DNA of 64,000 bases, taken from CAJXSN01 sp947492235 (GTDB lineage Bacteria; Pseudomonadota; Alphaproteobacteria; Sphingomonadales; Sphingomonadaceae). The position numbers were made by a program, and so were the translations under genes. The DNA lies in the NCBI RefSeq assembly GCF_042492175.1, contig NZ_CP170453.1:2170001-2234000 (forward strand), in the 5' to 3' direction. This document shows positions 51,613-61,027 of the stretch, piece by piece. Positions within the stretch are counted from its first letter, which is position 1, and each line of letters opens with the position of its first letter. Under the pieces are notes generated by a model. The model was not told where the DNA came from. It saw only the letters and a program-made list of their open reading frames with translations, and did no database searches.

Positions 51613-52974
51613 ATGCGAACAATCCTCCTTCCCGCCGCCGCCCTCCTGATTGCCCTGCCAGCCTGCGCCGAGGTCAGTCCGCAGCAGCAATTGGAGCAGC
51701 GTTACGAGCGGGCTCTGGCTGCCGGCTACAAGGCGCTGATGATGTGTGGGGCGATGGCTCATTCACAAGCGCAGGGCGCGGCGCGCACCGACCGGCATGT
51801 GACACAGTGGGAACTGACCGGCATTTATCCCGCGCTCGATCCGATCATCCGGACGCTGCCGCACACAGTGGTCCGAGAGGCCGGGCAGATCGTCCGGGTC
51901 GAGGTCGAGTGGTCAGACGATATGCCGGCGCGCTTTGCGACCTATTCGCGGGACACCGGCTGCGCGGTGCAGCCCATCGGCATGGAAATTCCCGCGCGGT
52001 CTACCGTACCGCTCCCGACGCCGACGGTTGTCACACCGGATATCTCCGAGATCGTCGAACCGGACGAGGCGCTCGCTCCGGTAATCGCCACCGCGTTTGA
52101 CGGCACCTTCGGAGAGCACAGCCGCACCACCGCCGTGGTGGTGCGACAGGACGGCGAGATCATTGCCGAGAGCTATGCCGATGGCTTTGGCCCCAACACG
52201 CCGCAGCGCACATGGTCGGTGGCCAAGAGCATCGCCGCGACGATTGTCGGCACATTCCAGCAAGGTGGCATCATCGATGTGAACCAGTCGGCAGGGATCG
52301 GGGAGAGCGAAGACGATCCGCGCCGCGCCATCACCATCGATCAATTGCTGCGCATGTCCTCGGGGCGCTCCTCCGATACGCCGGGGAACCGGACCGATCC
52401 GATGTATTGGGGCGGGGCGAGCGTGACCGAGCGGGCAGGCGACTGGCCGCTAGTCCATCCGCCGGGCACGGTGTTTCGCTATGCCAATAACGATACGCTG
52501 ATGGCACTGGCACCGCTCGATCCGTTCAAGGACGAGCCCGGCTTCGACGGCCTGTTTCAAACGCTTGGGATGAATGCGACCGTGGCCGAGCGCGACTGGC
52601 AGGGCGATCACATGCTTTCCAGCCAGGTGTGGTCCACGGCGCGCGATCTGTCGCTGCTGGGCCAGTTGCATGCGCAAGACGGTGTGTGGGAGGGCGAGCG
52701 TATCCTGCCCGAAGGCTGGGTAGACTATGTCTCCAGCCCCACCGGCCCGCAGCCGGAAAGCGCCTATGGCTATGGCGCGAGCTGGTGGCTGATGCGCGGC
52801 ATGGAAGGCATTCCGGACGATACCTTCGCCGCGCGCGGCAATCGCGGGCAATTCGTGGTCGTCGTGCCCAGCCGCAACGTGGTCATCGTGCGCCGCGGCG
52901 AGGATCTGGCGGGCATGGGTGGCTTCGATCTGGAAGCTTTCACCCGCGACGTGCTCGCCGCGATGGAGGATTGA
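51613..52974 (+). CDS. Serine hydrolase, beta-lactamase class C fold (exported)
   Basis: This 453-aa protein has a hydrophobic N-terminus ending LIALPACAEVS, which could be a lipobox with Cys18. The C-terminal 330 residues have the penicillin-binding fold: S-x-x-K as Ser202-Val-Ala-Lys205 in RTWSVAKSIA, a Tyr-x-Asn motif in FRYANNDT, and RGNRGQFVVVVP at the KTG-like position. This matches class C beta-lactamase/esterase/6-aminohexanoate-dimer hydrolase relatives, not a proven beta-lactamase. An N-terminal region of about 130 residues is unassigned. Start ATG 51613. Confidence 0.85.
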   Translation: MRTILLPAAALLIALPACAEVSPQQQLEQRYERALAAGYKALMMCGAMAHSQAQGAARTDRHVTQWELTGIYPALDPIIRTLPHTVVREAGQIVRVEVEWSDDMPARFATYSRDTGCAVQPIGMEIPARSTVPLPTPTVVTPDISEIVEPDEALAPVIATAFDGTFGEHSRTTAVVVRQDGEIIAESYADGFGPNTPQRTWSVAKSIAATIVGTFQQGGIIDVNQSAGIGESEDDPRRAITIDQLLRMSSGRSSDTPGNRTDPMYWGGASVTERAGDWPLVHPPGTVFRYANNDTLMALAPLDPFKDEPGFDGLFQTLGMNATVAERDWQGDHMLSSQVWSTARDLSLLGQLHAQDGVWEGERILPEGWVDYVSSPTGPQPESAYGYGASWWLMRGMEGIPDDTFAARGNRGQFVVVVPSRNVVIVRRGEDLAGMGGFDLEAFTRDVLAAMED

Positions 52975-53048
52975 ACCTCCCACCGGAACGTCCATATCAG
53001 GGACACGTAGAGTTTAAGCGAAAACGACAAACGAGAGGCTGCCCCACC

Positions 53049-55223
53049 ATGATCCGTTCCACCCTTCTGGCGACATCGGCCAGCCTGCTTGCGCTCGGCG
53101 CGCCGATGGCCGCCGCATCCGCCCACGACCACTCGACAGCTGAGGAAACCACCACCACCATGACCGATATCGCCTATCCCGACACGCGCATGGGTGATGT
53201 CGTCGAAGAACAGTTCGGTGTGGCCGTGGCGGATCCCTATCGCTGGCTGGAAAACGATGTCCGCGTGGACGAGGAAGTGGCCGCATGGGTCGAAAGCCAG
53301 AATGCGACGACGGACGATTTTCTGGCGCAGGTGCCGGGGCGCGAGGCGCTGAAGGAGCGGATCACCGAGCTGACCGATTACGAACGCTTCGGCCTGCCGC
53401 AGGAAAAGGGCGGGCGCTATTTCTATACTCGCAATGACGGGTTGCAAAACCAGAGCGTGCTGTATGTCCGTGAAGGGCTGGACGGCGAACCGCGCCTGCT
53501 GATCGATCCCAATGAATGGTCCGATGACGATGCGACAGCACTGGGCGGGTGGGAGCCGAGCCCCGACGGCAGCAAGCTGCTCTACACCATTCAGGATGGC
53601 GGCAGCGACTGGCGCACGGTCAAGGTGATGGATGTCGCCACCGGCGAAACCGCTTCGGACGAAGTCGAATGGGTGAAATTCTCCGCCATCGAATGGGCCA
53701 AGGACGGCAGCGGCTATTATTACAGCCGCTTCCCCGCCACGGGCGAGGGCGAGACCTTTCAGGCGCTCAACACCAATCACACGGTCTATTTCCATACGCT
53801 GGGGACAGCGCAGGAGCAGGACAAGCTCGTCTACGAAACTCCGGACCAGCCGGAGCTCAACCACATCGCGCAGGTCAGCGATGATGGCGGCACTGTGATC
53901 GTCACCAGCTCCAGCGGCACCGACGACCGCTATGAAGTGACGCTGATCGACCGCGACACGGGCGACGCGCGCACGCTCGTTCCCGGTTTCGAGCATTCCT
54001 ATTCCTATGTCGGCAATGTCGGCAGCACGTTCTTCTTCACCACCAATGATGGCGCTCCGCTGGAGAAGGTGGTGAAAACGGATATCTCTGCCGACACCCC
54101 CGAATGGACCACGGTGATCCCCGAGGCAGAAGAAACGCTGGGCGGCGTATCGCTGGTGGGCGGGAAGCTGGTCGCCAGCTACCTGCGCGATGCGAAGAGC
54201 CAGATCGACATTTTCGACCTCGACGGCCAGGTGGTGCGCGAGGTCGCATTGCCCGGTATCGGCAGCGCGGGCGGCTTTGGCGGCGATACGGACGCCTCCG
54301 AGACGTTTTACTACTTCACCAGCTACAACACCCCGGCGACGATCTATCGCTACGATATGGAAAGCGGGGAAAGCGCCGTCTGGGCCAAGCCCGAGATTGC
54401 TTTCGATCCCGACGCCTTCGTGGTCGAGCAGCAGTTCTACGAGAGCAAGGACGGCACGCGCGTGCCCATGTTCATCGTGCGCAGCAAGGAAGTCGCGATG
54501 AGCGGCGAGGCTGTGCCGACGCTGCTCTACGGCTATGGCGGGTTCAACATCTCGCTCACCCCCGGCTTCAGCGCCTCGCGCCTCGCATGGATGGAAGCGG
54601 GCGGGGCCTATGTGGTCGCCAACATCCGTGGTGGCGGAGAGTATGGCAAGGCATGGCACGATGGGGGCCGCCTTCAGAACAAGCAGAACACGTTCGACGA
54701 TTTCATCGCGGCTGGCGAATATTTGATCGATCAGGGCATTACAATGGGAGGCGGCCTTGCCATCAATGGCGGCTCCAATGGCGGCCTTCTGGTGGGGGCT
54801 GTGGTCAATCAGCGGCCCGACCTGTTTGCCGCGGCGAGCCCTGCTGTGGGCGTGATGGACATGCTGCGCTTCGACCGGTTTACTGCCGGGCGGTATTGGG
54901 TCGATGACTATGGCTACCCGAACAAAGAAGCCGATTTCAAAGCCCAGCTGGCCTATTCGCCCTATCACAATGTTCGGGGCGGCGAGGATTACCCCGCCGT
55001 GCTGGTGACCACAGCCGACACCGACGACCGCGTGGTACCCGGGCACAGCTTCAAATATGCCGCTGCTTTGCAGGCCGCCGATCTGGGCGCGAAGCCGCAA
55101 CTGATCCGGATCGAGACCCGTGCGGGCCATGGTTCGGGCAAGCCGACAGACAAGGCAATCGAGGAAGCAGCCGATGTTCTCGGCTTCCTTGGTTACTTTA
55201 CCGGATTGAAATTCGAGGACTAA
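53049..55223 (+). CDS. Exported prolyl oligopeptidase (S9A family)
   Basis: This 724-aa protein has a signal peptide (MIRSTLLATSASLLALGAP, cleavage after ASA). An N-terminal prolyl-oligopeptidase beta-propeller begins with YPDTRMGDVVEEQFGVAVADPYRWLEND, and a catalytic alpha/beta-hydrolase domain follows. Triad: Ser576 in NGGSNGGLLVG, Asp in TDDRVVPGHS (659-660), His694 in RAGHGSGKP. It cleaves short Pro-containing peptides, here in the periplasm. 74 bp after the serine hydrolase, same strand. Confidence 0.95.
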   Translation: MIRSTLLATSASLLALGAPMAAASAHDHSTAEETTTTMTDIAYPDTRMGDVVEEQFGVAVADPYRWLENDVRVDEEVAAWVESQNATTDDFLAQVPGREALKERITELTDYERFGLPQEKGGRYFYTRNDGLQNQSVLYVREGLDGEPRLLIDPNEWSDDDATALGGWEPSPDGSKLLYTIQDGGSDWRTVKVMDVATGETASDEVEWVKFSAIEWAKDGSGYYYSRFPATGEGETFQALNTNHTVYFHTLGTAQEQDKLVYETPDQPELNHIAQVSDDGGTVIVTSSSGTDDRYEVTLIDRDTGDARTLVPGFEHSYSYVGNVGSTFFFTTNDGAPLEKVVKTDISADTPEWTTVIPEAEETLGGVSLVGGKLVASYLRDAKSQIDIFDLDGQVVREVALPGIGSAGGFGGDTDASETFYYFTSYNTPATIYRYDMESGESAVWAKPEIAFDPDAFVVEQQFYESKDGTRVPMFIVRSKEVAMSGEAVPTLLYGYGGFNISLTPGFSASRLAWMEAGGAYVVANIRGGGEYGKAWHDGGRLQNKQNTFDDFIAAGEYLIDQGITMGGGLAINGGSNGGLLVGAVVNQRPDLFAAASPAVGVMDMLRFDRFTAGRYWVDDYGYPNKEADFKAQLAYSPYHNVRGGEDYPAVLVTTADTDDRVVPGHSFKYAAALQAADLGAKPQLIRIETRAGHGSGKPTDKAIEEAADVLGFLGYFTGLKFED

Positions 55224-55232
55224 TTTGCCTCG

Positions 55233-55276
55233 CAGGGTCCGTTCATAAAAGTATCCACTTGTATGAACGGACCCTG
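55233..55276. repeat. 15-bp perfect inverted repeat downstream of the S9A gene
   Basis: CAGGGTCCGTTCATA (55233-55247) and TATGAACGGACCCTG (55262-55276) flank a 14-bp loop. It lies 10 bp after the peptidase stop. No T-run; it may act as an RNA-stabilising hairpin or be a REP-like element. Confidence 0.8.
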
Positions 55277-55367
55277 TCGAGCACCTTCAGGCTCACCTCA
55301 TTCCGGCATCTCTATACCCATAATCAATCAAGGCACTTCCGCTTTGGTTGAATACGAGGAAGAAGAG

Positions 55368-55967
55368 ATGAACACCGTTTCCAAAGCCCTGCTCGGTACC
55401 GTCGCCGCTGGTGCGATGGCGGTAACGTCTGCAACCCCTGCAGCTGCCCGCGATCGCCACAATGATGGCATTTCCGCTGGCGAAGTGATTGCAGGGGCTG
55501 TGATCCTCGGTGGGATTGCCGCCATCGCATCGTCGATCGGCAAGGATCGCAACCGTTACCGCGACGATTACCGCTACAATACCAGCTACCGTGATCAGTA
55601 TTACCAGGCACGCGGCAATCCGCGCTCGGCGGTCGATATCTGCGTCAACGCCGTGCGCAGCGAGGCCGCGCGCTATGGCTTCAGGGGCGTCAATATCCCT
55701 GAAATTCGCGGGGTGAACGACACCCGCTATGGCTGGCGCGTGAAGGGCCGGGTCGCGGTCGATGAAGATCGCCGCAATGGCTACCGTGATCAACGCTACG
55801 GCTATCGCGATCAGCGCGGCTACAACCGGAATGTCCGGTACGACCGGAACAATTACGGCCGGTATGGCTATAATGCCAACTCCAAGGACTTCGGCAGCTT
55901 CACCTGCGATATCCAGCGGGGCCGGGTCGTCGATATCGATTTCGACGGCATCCGCGGCCTGAGATAG
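55368..55967 (+). CDS. Exported Arg/Tyr-rich protein with Cys pair, paralogue A
   Basis: This 199-aa protein has a signal peptide (MNTVSKALLGTVAAGAMAV, AAARD cleavage). A hydrophobic Gly-zipper-like segment follows (GEVIAGAVILGGIAAIASS), then an Arg/Tyr/Asp-rich linker and a small domain with two cysteines (DICVNAVRSEAARYGF and FTCDIQRGRVVDIDFDGIRG). ATG 55368 follows GAGGAAGAAGAG. The next gene has the same plan, so they form a tandem paralogous pair. Function unknown; a periplasmic or envelope-anchored role is inferred. Confidence 0.8.
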   Translation: MNTVSKALLGTVAAGAMAVTSATPAAARDRHNDGISAGEVIAGAVILGGIAAIASSIGKDRNRYRDDYRYNTSYRDQYYQARGNPRSAVDICVNAVRSEAARYGFRGVNIPEIRGVNDTRYGWRVKGRVAVDEDRRNGYRDQRYGYRDQRGYNRNVRYDRNNYGRYGYNANSKDFGSFTCDIQRGRVVDIDFDGIRGLR

Positions 55968-56104
55968 AACCCGCATGAAACCACCCGCCGGGCGGTTCAG
56001 CCTGATGACAGGCTGGACCGCCTAGCTCTGTATCCATTCGTTGCGGCTTTTTCGTATTTGCCCGCGACCCGATCCATCCGCCCGATTATTCAGGGGGCCA
56101 GACT

Positions 56105-56932
56105 ATGACCATCCGCACTGCACTTGTCGCCAGCGCCGCGACGCTTTCGCTCGCCGCAACACCCGTTGTCGCCGCCGAGCTTCCCGTGACCACCCAGCGC
56201 AGCGATATTGCGCCTGTCACCGCCTATGACGCGGATGGCGAGAACGCCGAAAACCATCGTTACCGCGGCTATCGTGGTTATCGTGGATACCGCCACCGCA
56301 ATCGGGTGGATGCAGGCGACGTGATCGCCGGTGTTGCCATTCTGGGCGGTATCGCCGCCATTGCCAGCGCGGCCAGCAAGAACCGCAACCGCGATCGCTA
56401 CCGTGACCGCCGCTATCCCAGCTCCGCGCCAAACTATAACCGCAGCAGCGGCTTGGACCGCGCAGTCGATCAGTGCGTTCGCGAAGTGGAACGCAATGTC
56501 CGCATTGGCGACATCAACGGCGTGGACCGCACCGCATCCGGTTGGTTGGTCACCGGCTCGCTCTATAACGGGCAGGGCTTTTCCTGTCAGATCGGTTCGA
56601 ATGGCCGGATCGAAGGGATCGAGTACGGCGCGTCCGCTGGCGGCTTCCAACCCTCGGCGACGACCGGGACCGACCGCCAGTGGGATGACAGCACCTATGC
56701 CCGCGCACGGACTGTGGCGGGGTATTCCCAACCCGATGTGCCGGGCGCGCAGCCTGCTTATGGGCAGACAACCTACGGGCAAGCCACTTATGGCCAGTCG
56801 GGCGGGCAGCCGTCCTACCAGCCAGCAGCGGATAGTCCGGCAGTGGATGTGAACGGCCCGCAGCCAGCCTATCCCGGCGGCCCGGTACCGGGTCAGCCGC
56901 AATATGGTGATGAGGACGGCTTTGGCGGTTAA
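56105..56932 (+). CDS. Exported Arg/Tyr-rich protein with Cys pair, paralogue B
   Basis: This 275-aa protein has a signal peptide (MTIRTALVASAATLSLAAT, VVAAE cleavage) and YRGYRGYRGYRHRNR repeats. The Gly-zipper-like GDVIAGVAILGGIAAIASAA follows, then an Arg-rich linker and the Cys domain (DQCVREVERNVRIGD ... FSCQIGSNGRIEGI). Unlike paralogue A it adds about 75 residues of Tyr-Gly-Gln repeats (QTTYGQATYGQSGGQP). Its stop overlaps the convergent TRIC-channel stop. Confidence 0.8.
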   Translation: MTIRTALVASAATLSLAATPVVAAELPVTTQRSDIAPVTAYDADGENAENHRYRGYRGYRGYRHRNRVDAGDVIAGVAILGGIAAIASAASKNRNRDRYRDRRYPSSAPNYNRSSGLDRAVDQCVREVERNVRIGDINGVDRTASGWLVTGSLYNGQGFSCQIGSNGRIEGIEYGASAGGFQPSATTGTDRQWDDSTYARARTVAGYSQPDVPGAQPAYGQTTYGQATYGQSGGQPSYQPAADSPAVDVNGPQPAYPGGPVPGQPQYGDEDGFGG

Positions 56933-57657
56933 TCCGCCTTTGCCGGGGTCTCTTCCCGGAACTCTTTCGATGACGCAATCTGAGGGGCGGGGGCTTCGGC
57001 TTCCGCCCCTTCTGCGTCGGTAGCCGCCAGTCGCTCGTGATAGCTCGGTAATGACAGATTATACCGGATAGCCGCGCTGCGCAGGATCAGTCCGGCGGCG
57101 GTGGCGAGTGGCCAGACGACCTCGCGCGGGCCGCCTAGCGTCTCTCCGGCAACGCAGATCGTGGCCGACAGGGCGGCGGCGGTAACATAGAGTTCGGGCC
57201 GCATCAGGATGGAAGGACGGCCTGCAATCACATCGCGGATCACGCCGCCGACACAGCCGGTCACCACGCCCATCATCATCGCCGGCACGGGCGGTATTCC
57301 GTAAGTCAGCGCCTTCGCACTGCCGAGCACGGCATAGGCGGTGAGACCCAGACCATCCGAATAATCCAGCAGCTTCCCCTCCCACCAGCGGGTCGGGGTG
57401 AACCAGACGATCAGCGCGACCACAAGGCAGGTGGCGGCCACCCAGGCATCCTTGATCCAAAACACCGGCGCATCGATCAGCAAGTCGCGCACCGTCCCCC
57501 CGCCGACCCCGGTGACCAGCGCGAAGAAAACGACCGTCACGATGGTCTGGCGTTCCTTTGCCGCGATCAGCGCGCCGGACAGGGCGAACACCGCCACTCC
57601 GGCAATATCCAGCCAATCGAGCAGCGGAGTGAGAATGATTGTGGGGTCGGGGATCAT
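56929..57657 (-). CDS. Trimeric intracellular cation (TRIC) channel family protein
   Basis: This 242-aa protein has two UPF0126 repeats of three helices each: AGVAVFALSGALIAAKERQ ... TGVGGGTVRDLLID, and GLTAYAVLGSAKALTYG ... TGCVGGVIRDVIAGR. The GGxxRD motif in each repeat is the family signature. Bacterial TRIC proteins form trimeric monovalent-cation pores. A 40-residue charged C-terminal tail is extra. ATG 57657 overlaps the upstream gene's stop (ATGA). Confidence 0.92.
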   Translation of the reverse strand: MIPDPTIILTPLLDWLDIAGVAVFALSGALIAAKERQTIVTVVFFALVTGVGGGTVRDLLIDAPVFWIKDAWVAATCLVVALIVWFTPTRWWEGKLLDYSDGLGLTAYAVLGSAKALTYGIPPVPAMMMGVVTGCVGGVIRDVIAGRPSILMRPELYVTAAALSATICVAGETLGGPREVVWPLATAAGLILRSAAIRYNLSLPSYHERLAATDAEGAEAEAPAPQIASSKEFREETPAKAD

Positions 57658-58358
57658 GCGCGTTTCCTTGCCCGGCGGCGGCGGAACAGCAGGATGCAGC
57701 CGATGACCGAACCGATGGCCGCGAGGGCGGCAAACAGGATCAGGATCGGATGCGAGGTGTCCTCCCGCGTCTGCAGATCCATGATGTGCAGGCCCCACAT
57801 GAAATCGAACACCCGCCAGAAACGCGTGCGCACAGCGGCAATCTCGCCGGTCTGCGCATGGACATAGACATTGGTGCCATCCGCCAGCGCTACCTGCCAA
57901 GAGGGCACAGCCCGCCTGAAATCAAAGGGTGCTTCGTCGGCCGCGAACTGCCTGATACTGACGGGGTCATCCCCGCCCACGATGCGTGCAGCAACCAGCG
58001 CGCGGACATAGGCCTCGTCTACCGGGGGCAGTGCGGGTCCATCGACAGCAGCAGAGCGGCGTTCGATCGATCCGTCTTCGCGGGTCAGCAGCCACACCGG
58101 CTGGCCATTTTGCATGATCGCCCGCATCTCGCTGTAGCGCTGACTGCCATCGAGCTGGAATGGAATCGGAGCGGGATTGCCGGTTAGCAGGGGTTCTGCC
58201 GCCAAGTCCTTCCTCAAGTGATTGCCGCGCACTTCGTCGATCGGGCGGGCGACCATGACAAGGCCGGTCACGGTCCACAGGACCAGCGGCACGCCGATCA
58301 GCCACCCCAGCCAGATATGCCAGCGGGCGAACCGCGCCATCCACAACTGCCGTGCCAT
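57654..58358 (-). CDS. PepSY-associated membrane protein
   Basis: This 234-aa protein has an N-terminal helix WHIWLGWLIGVPLVLWTVTGLVM and a periplasmic region with two PepSY-like parts (YVRALVAARIVGGDD, TNVYVHAQTGEIAAVRTRFWRVFDFMWGLHIMDL). A C-terminal helix and basic tail (LLFRRRRARKRA) follow. Such proteins are often linked to metal or iron reduction/uptake, though the biochemistry is unclear. ATG 58358 has AGGAGG 6 nt upstream. Coupled to the TRIC gene. Confidence 0.85.
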   Translation of the reverse strand: MARQLWMARFARWHIWLGWLIGVPLVLWTVTGLVMVARPIDEVRGNHLRKDLAAEPLLTGNPAPIPFQLDGSQRYSEMRAIMQNGQPVWLLTREDGSIERRSAAVDGPALPPVDEAYVRALVAARIVGGDDPVSIRQFAADEAPFDFRRAVPSWQVALADGTNVYVHAQTGEIAAVRTRFWRVFDFMWGLHIMDLQTREDTSHPILILFAALAAIGSVIGCILLFRRRRARKRA

Positions 58359-58382
58359 CAATGCCCTCCTGCGCAGCGCGCC

Positions 58383-59717
58383 CTAACCGTGCAGCAGCGC
58401 CCCTATGGCCTCGGCCGCTGCGATGCAATCGAAGTCGCTCCAGCGCGGGCCGATCACCTGCATGCCGCAGGGCAGTCCGTCCGTAGCGCCCACCGGCAGG
58501 ACCGTCGCGGGCAGATTAGGGAAGGTGGCGATCCCCGCCCATGCAAGGCCCTCCGCTGCATCGCGTTCCTGTCCGTTGATGGTGACTTTGCCCTGGAATA
58601 CCTGCTCGTCGCGGTGCGGGAAGGCGAGGATATTGGCGGGCGGAGCAAGGACAAAGTCATAGGCTTCGAACAAACGTGCCCAGGCCAGTTCGCAGCGTGC
58701 CTGCGCATCGAGCAGATCGAACCAGTCGGTTGCGCTCGCCCGCGACCCGTCCGGCCCCGGAGCACCGCGCGCCATCGCGATATTGAGCATCTTGAGATAG
58801 GCTACCTGATCGCCCTCCAGATCGGGCATGTCGTCGGCTGCGGCGTCCACCGCTATTCCTGCGCTGCGAAGCGCCGCTGCCGCTGCCTCTATCGGCCCGC
58901 GCACCGCATCGTCGATCGGGCTGGGGGGATGATCGGCCAGCAGCAGGAAACGCATCTGGTCCAGCGGCTTGTCATGGCGGCGCAGGGGCAATGTGGCGGT
59001 CAATTCCAGCATCAGCGCCAGATCTTGCGGGTTACGGGCCAGCGGGCCGGCAATGCTCAGCACGCCGTCATGCATGTCTTTGCCTGCCGCCATCGGGTGA
59101 TCATGGCCCTGCTTGGAGATCAGCCCCCAGCTTGTCTTGTGGCCCCATACCCCGTTGAAATGCGCGGGTACCCGCACCGATCCGCCGATATCCGTGCCAT
59201 ATTCCACCGGCACCATTCCGCTCGCCACCGCCGCGGCCGATCCGCCGGAGGAGCCACCTGCGCTGCGGCGCATGTCGTGCGGATTGTTGGTTCGCCCATA
59301 GACCGGGTTGAAGCTCTGCCAGTCGGCCAGATTGGGCGGGATATTCGTCTTGCCCAGCAGGATCGCGCCTGCCGCTTTCAACTGGCGGACGACGGTTGAG
59401 TCGGCTGTTGCGGTCTGATCTTCAAACTCTTTCAGGCCCCAGCATGATGGCAGGCCTTCGATGGCGAAGCTTTCCTTGATCGTCATCGGCACGCCGTAGA
59501 GCGGTTGGTGGGGCAGGGGGGCGGTGCCATCCATCGCCTTCGCCGTGGCGCGGGCCCGCTCGAAGTCGCGCACCACGACCGCATTGATCGAACCGTCCTG
59601 CGCCTCGATCCGACCGATGGCCGCTTCCACCGCCTCGCCGGGTGACAAAGCGCCCTCGCGGATCTGCGCAGCCAGCTCCAGCGCGCCCGGTTCCTCGGTC
59701 AGTGTCGGATAGGCCAT
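58383..59717 (-). CDS. Amidase signature family enzyme
   Basis: This 444-aa hydrolase has the Ser-cisSer-Lys triad: Lys81 in PMTIKES, Ser156 in AGGSSGGSAAAVASG and Ser180 in GTDIGGSVRVPA. The 24-residue distance between the two serines equals that of known family members. It hydrolyses an amide; the substrate is not predictable. It is not GatA, as no gatC/gatB neighbours occur and the C-terminal region differs. Same strand as the VOC gene, 36 bp downstream of it. Confidence 0.92.
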   Translation of the reverse strand: MAYPTLTEEPGALELAAQIREGALSPGEAVEAAIGRIEAQDGSINAVVVRDFERARATAKAMDGTAPLPHQPLYGVPMTIKESFAIEGLPSCWGLKEFEDQTATADSTVVRQLKAAGAILLGKTNIPPNLADWQSFNPVYGRTNNPHDMRRSAGGSSGGSAAAVASGMVPVEYGTDIGGSVRVPAHFNGVWGHKTSWGLISKQGHDHPMAAGKDMHDGVLSIAGPLARNPQDLALMLELTATLPLRRHDKPLDQMRFLLLADHPPSPIDDAVRGPIEAAAAALRSAGIAVDAAADDMPDLEGDQVAYLKMLNIAMARGAPGPDGSRASATDWFDLLDAQARCELAWARLFEAYDFVLAPPANILAFPHRDEQVFQGKVTINGQERDAAEGLAWAGIATFPNLPATVLPVGATDGLPCGMQVIGPRWSDFDCIAAAEAIGALLHG

Positions 59718-59753
59718 GTTTCTCTCCCCTTGTGCAGGCAGAGTGCCACGGAC

Positions 59754-60170
59754 CTACTTCGCAAACAATGCGTTAGGGTCCGCCATCGCTTTGATCTCCA
59801 GCGCATTGCCGCTGGGGTCGCGGAAGAACATGGTCGCCTGCTCCCCCGCCTCCCCGGCAAAGCGCACAGTCGGCTTCATGACAAACTCCGTGCCCGCAGC
59901 GGTCAGCCGATCCGCCAGCGCGCGCCATTCTTCCATGCCCAGAATCAGTCCGAAATGCGGGACCGGTACATCGTGGCCGTCCACGGCATTGGTGGCCGCA
60001 TCGCCCCCACCGGGTGAGAGATGGGCGACGATCTGGTGGCCGTGAAAGTCGAAGTCGATCCACTCGTCTGACGACCGCCCCTCCGGGCAGCCCAGCAGAT
60101 CGCCGTAAAAGCGGCGCGCAGCCGCCAGATCATGCACCGGGAAGGCGAGGTGGAAGGGAGGCATGGTCAT
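59754..60170 (-). CDS. VOC family (glyoxalase/dioxygenase fold) protein
   Basis: This 138-aa single-domain VOC protein has FHLAFPVHDLAAARRFYGDLLG with the first metal His at residue 7, a His in VPHFGLIL, and a Glu in GNALEIKAM as the last ligand. The metal-binding set is intact, so an enzyme rather than a resistance binding protein is likely; the substrate is unknown. Its start overlaps the membrane-protein stop (ATGA). Confidence 0.88.
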   Translation of the reverse strand: MTMPPFHLAFPVHDLAAARRFYGDLLGCPEGRSSDEWIDFDFHGHQIVAHLSPGGGDAATNAVDGHDVPVPHFGLILGMEEWRALADRLTAAGTEFVMKPTVRFAGEAGEQATMFFRDPSGNALEIKAMADPNALFAK

Positions 60171-61027
60171 GTGTCGGTCCTTTGCGCGGGGCCATGCTGG
60201 GCCAGCCCGAGGGCCAGTCCGTAGCCCAGAATCGGTGCCGCGCCATAGCCGATCAGCACGCTGGGATAATGCGACATGATCGACATGATCCCGAACCCGA
60301 ACAGCGATCCGGCAAGGGCATAGCGCGCACGGGCTTCGAACGGAGCGGCGTGCAGCATCGCCATCAGACCGCCTGCGAGCGCCAGCAGGAGCGCGATCCC
60401 GCCTATGGGAGAGACCGCCACCGTGTCCGCAAAGACCCGCTCCACGAACGGCTGGGGCGGCAATTCTCCCTGAACCGCCATGATCAACGCCGCGAAAAAG
60501 CCGACAATGGCGACCATCCCATCGCGCCAGTCGCGCGATTGGTCATGCAGGCCGACTGCAGCGAAAACGATGGCGAAGCCAAAGGCGGCGTCGGGTTGGG
60601 CCATCGCCGCCAGAAGCGCGGTCAGCAGGATGGGCGGGGCAAAATCCAGGTCCCGCGCGGCAAGCACGGCGATGGCTGGGAACAGCATGGACCCGGCGTG
60701 GAGGGTAAAGCCACCCAGCGGTATCCAACGCGCAATGCTATCAACGGACGGGCCATCAACGAACGGGCTATTGACGAACGGACCGGTGAACAGCGGCACA
60801 AAACACAGCGCCAAGAGCGCCACGACCAATATCCTGCGCCCCCGATCCGACCCAGGGGCCCGCCCGAACACAATCCATAGCGCGGCAATCAAAAACGCGG
60901 CGGCGTTAATGATGACATATGGGGCCGGTGCACCGGCCAAGGTCAGATAGATCAGGCCCGCAAAAACCGGCAGAGCCAGCGCAAGCAGGGCAGGCAGCCG
61001 CTGCTTGGGTGTGGGCAGCTCGTTCAA
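60167..61027 (-). CDS. Integral membrane protein of unknown function
   Basis: This 286-aa protein has about eight to nine predicted helices (LPALLALALPVFAGLIYLTL, YVIINAAAFLIAALWIVF and others). The start is TTG 61027, overlapping the stop of the epimerase gene (TTGA); no ATG is available before the first helix. A loop is made of three in-frame 15-bp repeats (GPFVN SPFVD GPSVD, 60740-60784). No family is recognised with confidence. Confidence 0.7.
   Translation of the reverse strand: MNELPTPKQRLPALLALALPVFAGLIYLTLAGAPAPYVIINAAAFLIAALWIVFGRAPGSDRGRRILVVALLALCFVPLFTGPFVNSPFVDGPSVDSIARWIPLGGFTLHAGSMLFPAIAVLAARDLDFAPPILLTALLAAMAQPDAAFGFAIVFAAVGLHDQSRDWRDGMVAIVGFFAALIMAVQGELPPQPFVERVFADTVAVSPIGGIALLLALAGGLMAMLHAAPFEARARYALAGSLFGFGIMSIMSHYPSVLIGYGAAPILGYGLALGLAQHGPAQRTDT

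Noticed and set aside
51613..52974. True class C beta-lactamase
   Set aside because: SxxK and Tyr-x-Asn motifs are present, but the long extra N-terminal region and the lack of a clear KTG box fit an esterase/amidohydrolase relative better.
52770..55130. 786-codon minus-strand frame opposite the serine hydrolase and S9A peptidase
   Set aside because: Antisense to a peptidase with a complete catalytic triad; no domain in the reverse frame.
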